DNA from: Candidatus Competibacteraceae bacterium
Lineage (GTDB): Bacteria > Pseudomonadota > Gammaproteobacteria > Competibacterales > Competibacteraceae
Direction: 5' to 3'
DNA: 5,425 nucleotides
NCBI GenBank assembly: GCA_020445005.1
Contig: JAGRHM010000082.1
Location: 1-5,425 of the forward strand
The translations under genes were made by a program, and so were the position numbers. Positions 4,849-5,425 of this stretch are shown one piece after another. Within the stretch, counting starts at the first letter, position 1; each line of letters starts with the position of its first letter. A model generated the notes under the pieces. The model saw only the letters and a program-made list of their open reading frames with translations, was not told the origin of the DNA and did not search any database.

Positions 4849-5425
4849 ATGAAGCGGCGACTATTGGCCGGTCTGATTCCTTTAGCATTTGTCTTAGCGG
4901 GTCCAGTTCAAGCAGACATCTATGCTTTCGTGGACAGTAATGGGGTGCGACACTTGAGTAATGTGCCGAGTGATCCACGTTACAAACTGGTGATGCGCAC
5001 CCCGGCTTACAGCAACAAGGCGGCCCAGCCTTCGAGTTATGCGCCCAATAACCTTTATACGCCTAACGTTTTCGGGAGTAACCTGGCGCGCAAGGCGAGT
5101 CGCGCCAAACCGATCCGGGTCAACGAGCAGAACCGGAAGCGATTTGCCGCCGACATCAACCGCATCGCCGCGCAATACCGTTTGGAACCGGCGCTAATGC
5201 ATGCCGTGATCAGCGCCGAGTCGTCCTACAATCCCTGGGCGGTTTCCCCCAAGGGCGCCATGGGCCTCATGCAACTCATGCCAGGCACCGCAGAACGATT
5301 CGGGGTCAGTAACGCCTATGATCCGGTGGCCAATATGCATGGCGGCGCTCGTTACCTGCGCTGGTTGCTAGATCGTTTTAACAATATTCATCTGGCGGTA
5401 GCCGCCTACAATGCCGGCGAAGGCG
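4849..5425 (+). CDS. Secreted lytic transglycosylase, DUF4124 + SLT (GH23) domain, N-terminal part
   Basis: The frame stays open for 192 codons from the ATG to the right edge, so the C-terminus is missing. Lytic transglycosylases of this type cleave the MurNAc-GlcNAc bond of periplasmic peptidoglycan, leaving 1,6-anhydro-MurNAc ends. A signal peptide is clear (MKRR head, hydrophobic core to about residue 20, probable cleavage VQA|DIY after residue 22). Residues 23-45 (IYAFVDSNGVRHLSNVP) match the short DUF4124 module often found at the mature N-terminus of proteobacterial envelope proteins. After a low-complexity linker, the SLT domain starts near residue 97: ISAESSYNPWAVSPKGAMG contains the catalytic Glu (E124), followed by GLMQLMPGTAERFGV and the AYNAGEG motif at 186-192. 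The signal peptide has no lipobox Cys, so the product is predicted to be soluble and periplasmic. It is divergent from pap-ppk1 with a strong ribosome binding site. The family is firm; the exact slt/mlt-type paralogue cannot be named. Confidence 0.92.
   Translation, partial: MKRRLLAGLIPLAFVLAGPVQADIYAFVDSNGVRHLSNVPSDPRYKLVMRTPAYSNKAAQPSSYAPNNLYTPNVFGSNLARKASRAKPIRVNEQNRKRFAADINRIAAQYRLEPALMHAVISAESSYNPWAVSPKGAMGLMQLMPGTAERFGVSNAYDPVANMHGGARYLRWLLDRFNNIHLAVAAYNAGEG

Noticed and set aside
4742..5175. Minus-strand frames opposite the transglycosylase leader and coding region
   Set aside because: They overlap a strongly supported signal peptide plus DUF4124/SLT coding frame and show no recognisable motif.
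1..5425. CRISPR array, insertion sequence, tRNA or rRNA
   Set aside because: No regularly spaced repeats, transposase motifs, terminal inverted repeats around an ORF, cloverleaf or rRNA-like sequence was seen.

Overview
The window looks like chromosomal DNA from a proteobacterium, most likely a gammaproteobacterium. It has moderately high GC outside one AT-rich spacer, standard Shine-Dalgarno sites, REP-like intergenic palindromes, and a DUF4124-plus-SLT lytic transglycosylase of a type common in that class. A polyphosphate-accumulating lineage would fit the gene content, but no species can be named from this sequence alone. The lineage call is inference.

Layout: positions 1-413 (minus strand) hold the N-terminal part of an exported protein of unknown function that runs off the left edge. 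Positions 414-790 are a gene-free spacer with a GTAG-type REP-like element, a perfect 7-bp-stem hairpin and a GC-rich palindromic repeat cluster. Positions 791-3043 (minus) encode polyphosphate kinase 1 (ppk1). Positions 3040-4587 (minus) encode a two-domain PPK2-family protein, polyphosphate:AMP phosphotransferase (pap). Positions 4588-4848 are a divergent intergenic region with a strikingly AT-rich core, a perfect DnaA-box sequence and a candidate promoter. From 4849 to the right edge (plus) runs the start of a secreted lytic transglycosylase.

The clearest functional unit is the pap-ppk1 pair. The two genes are transcribed in that order and overlap by four bases (ATGA). PPK1 stores the gamma-phosphate of ATP as polyphosphate. 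PAP spends polyphosphate to convert AMP to ADP, which adenylate kinase can turn back into ATP and AMP. The operon therefore encodes both the charging and the discharging half of a polyphosphate energy buffer. The flanking genes have no evident link to this pathway.

I found no CRISPR array, insertion sequence, tRNA, rRNA or obviously novel system. The points most worth checking are the pap-ppk1 coupling, the DnaA box next to the likely operon promoter, the repeat-rich spacer downstream of ppk1, and the unidentified exported protein.
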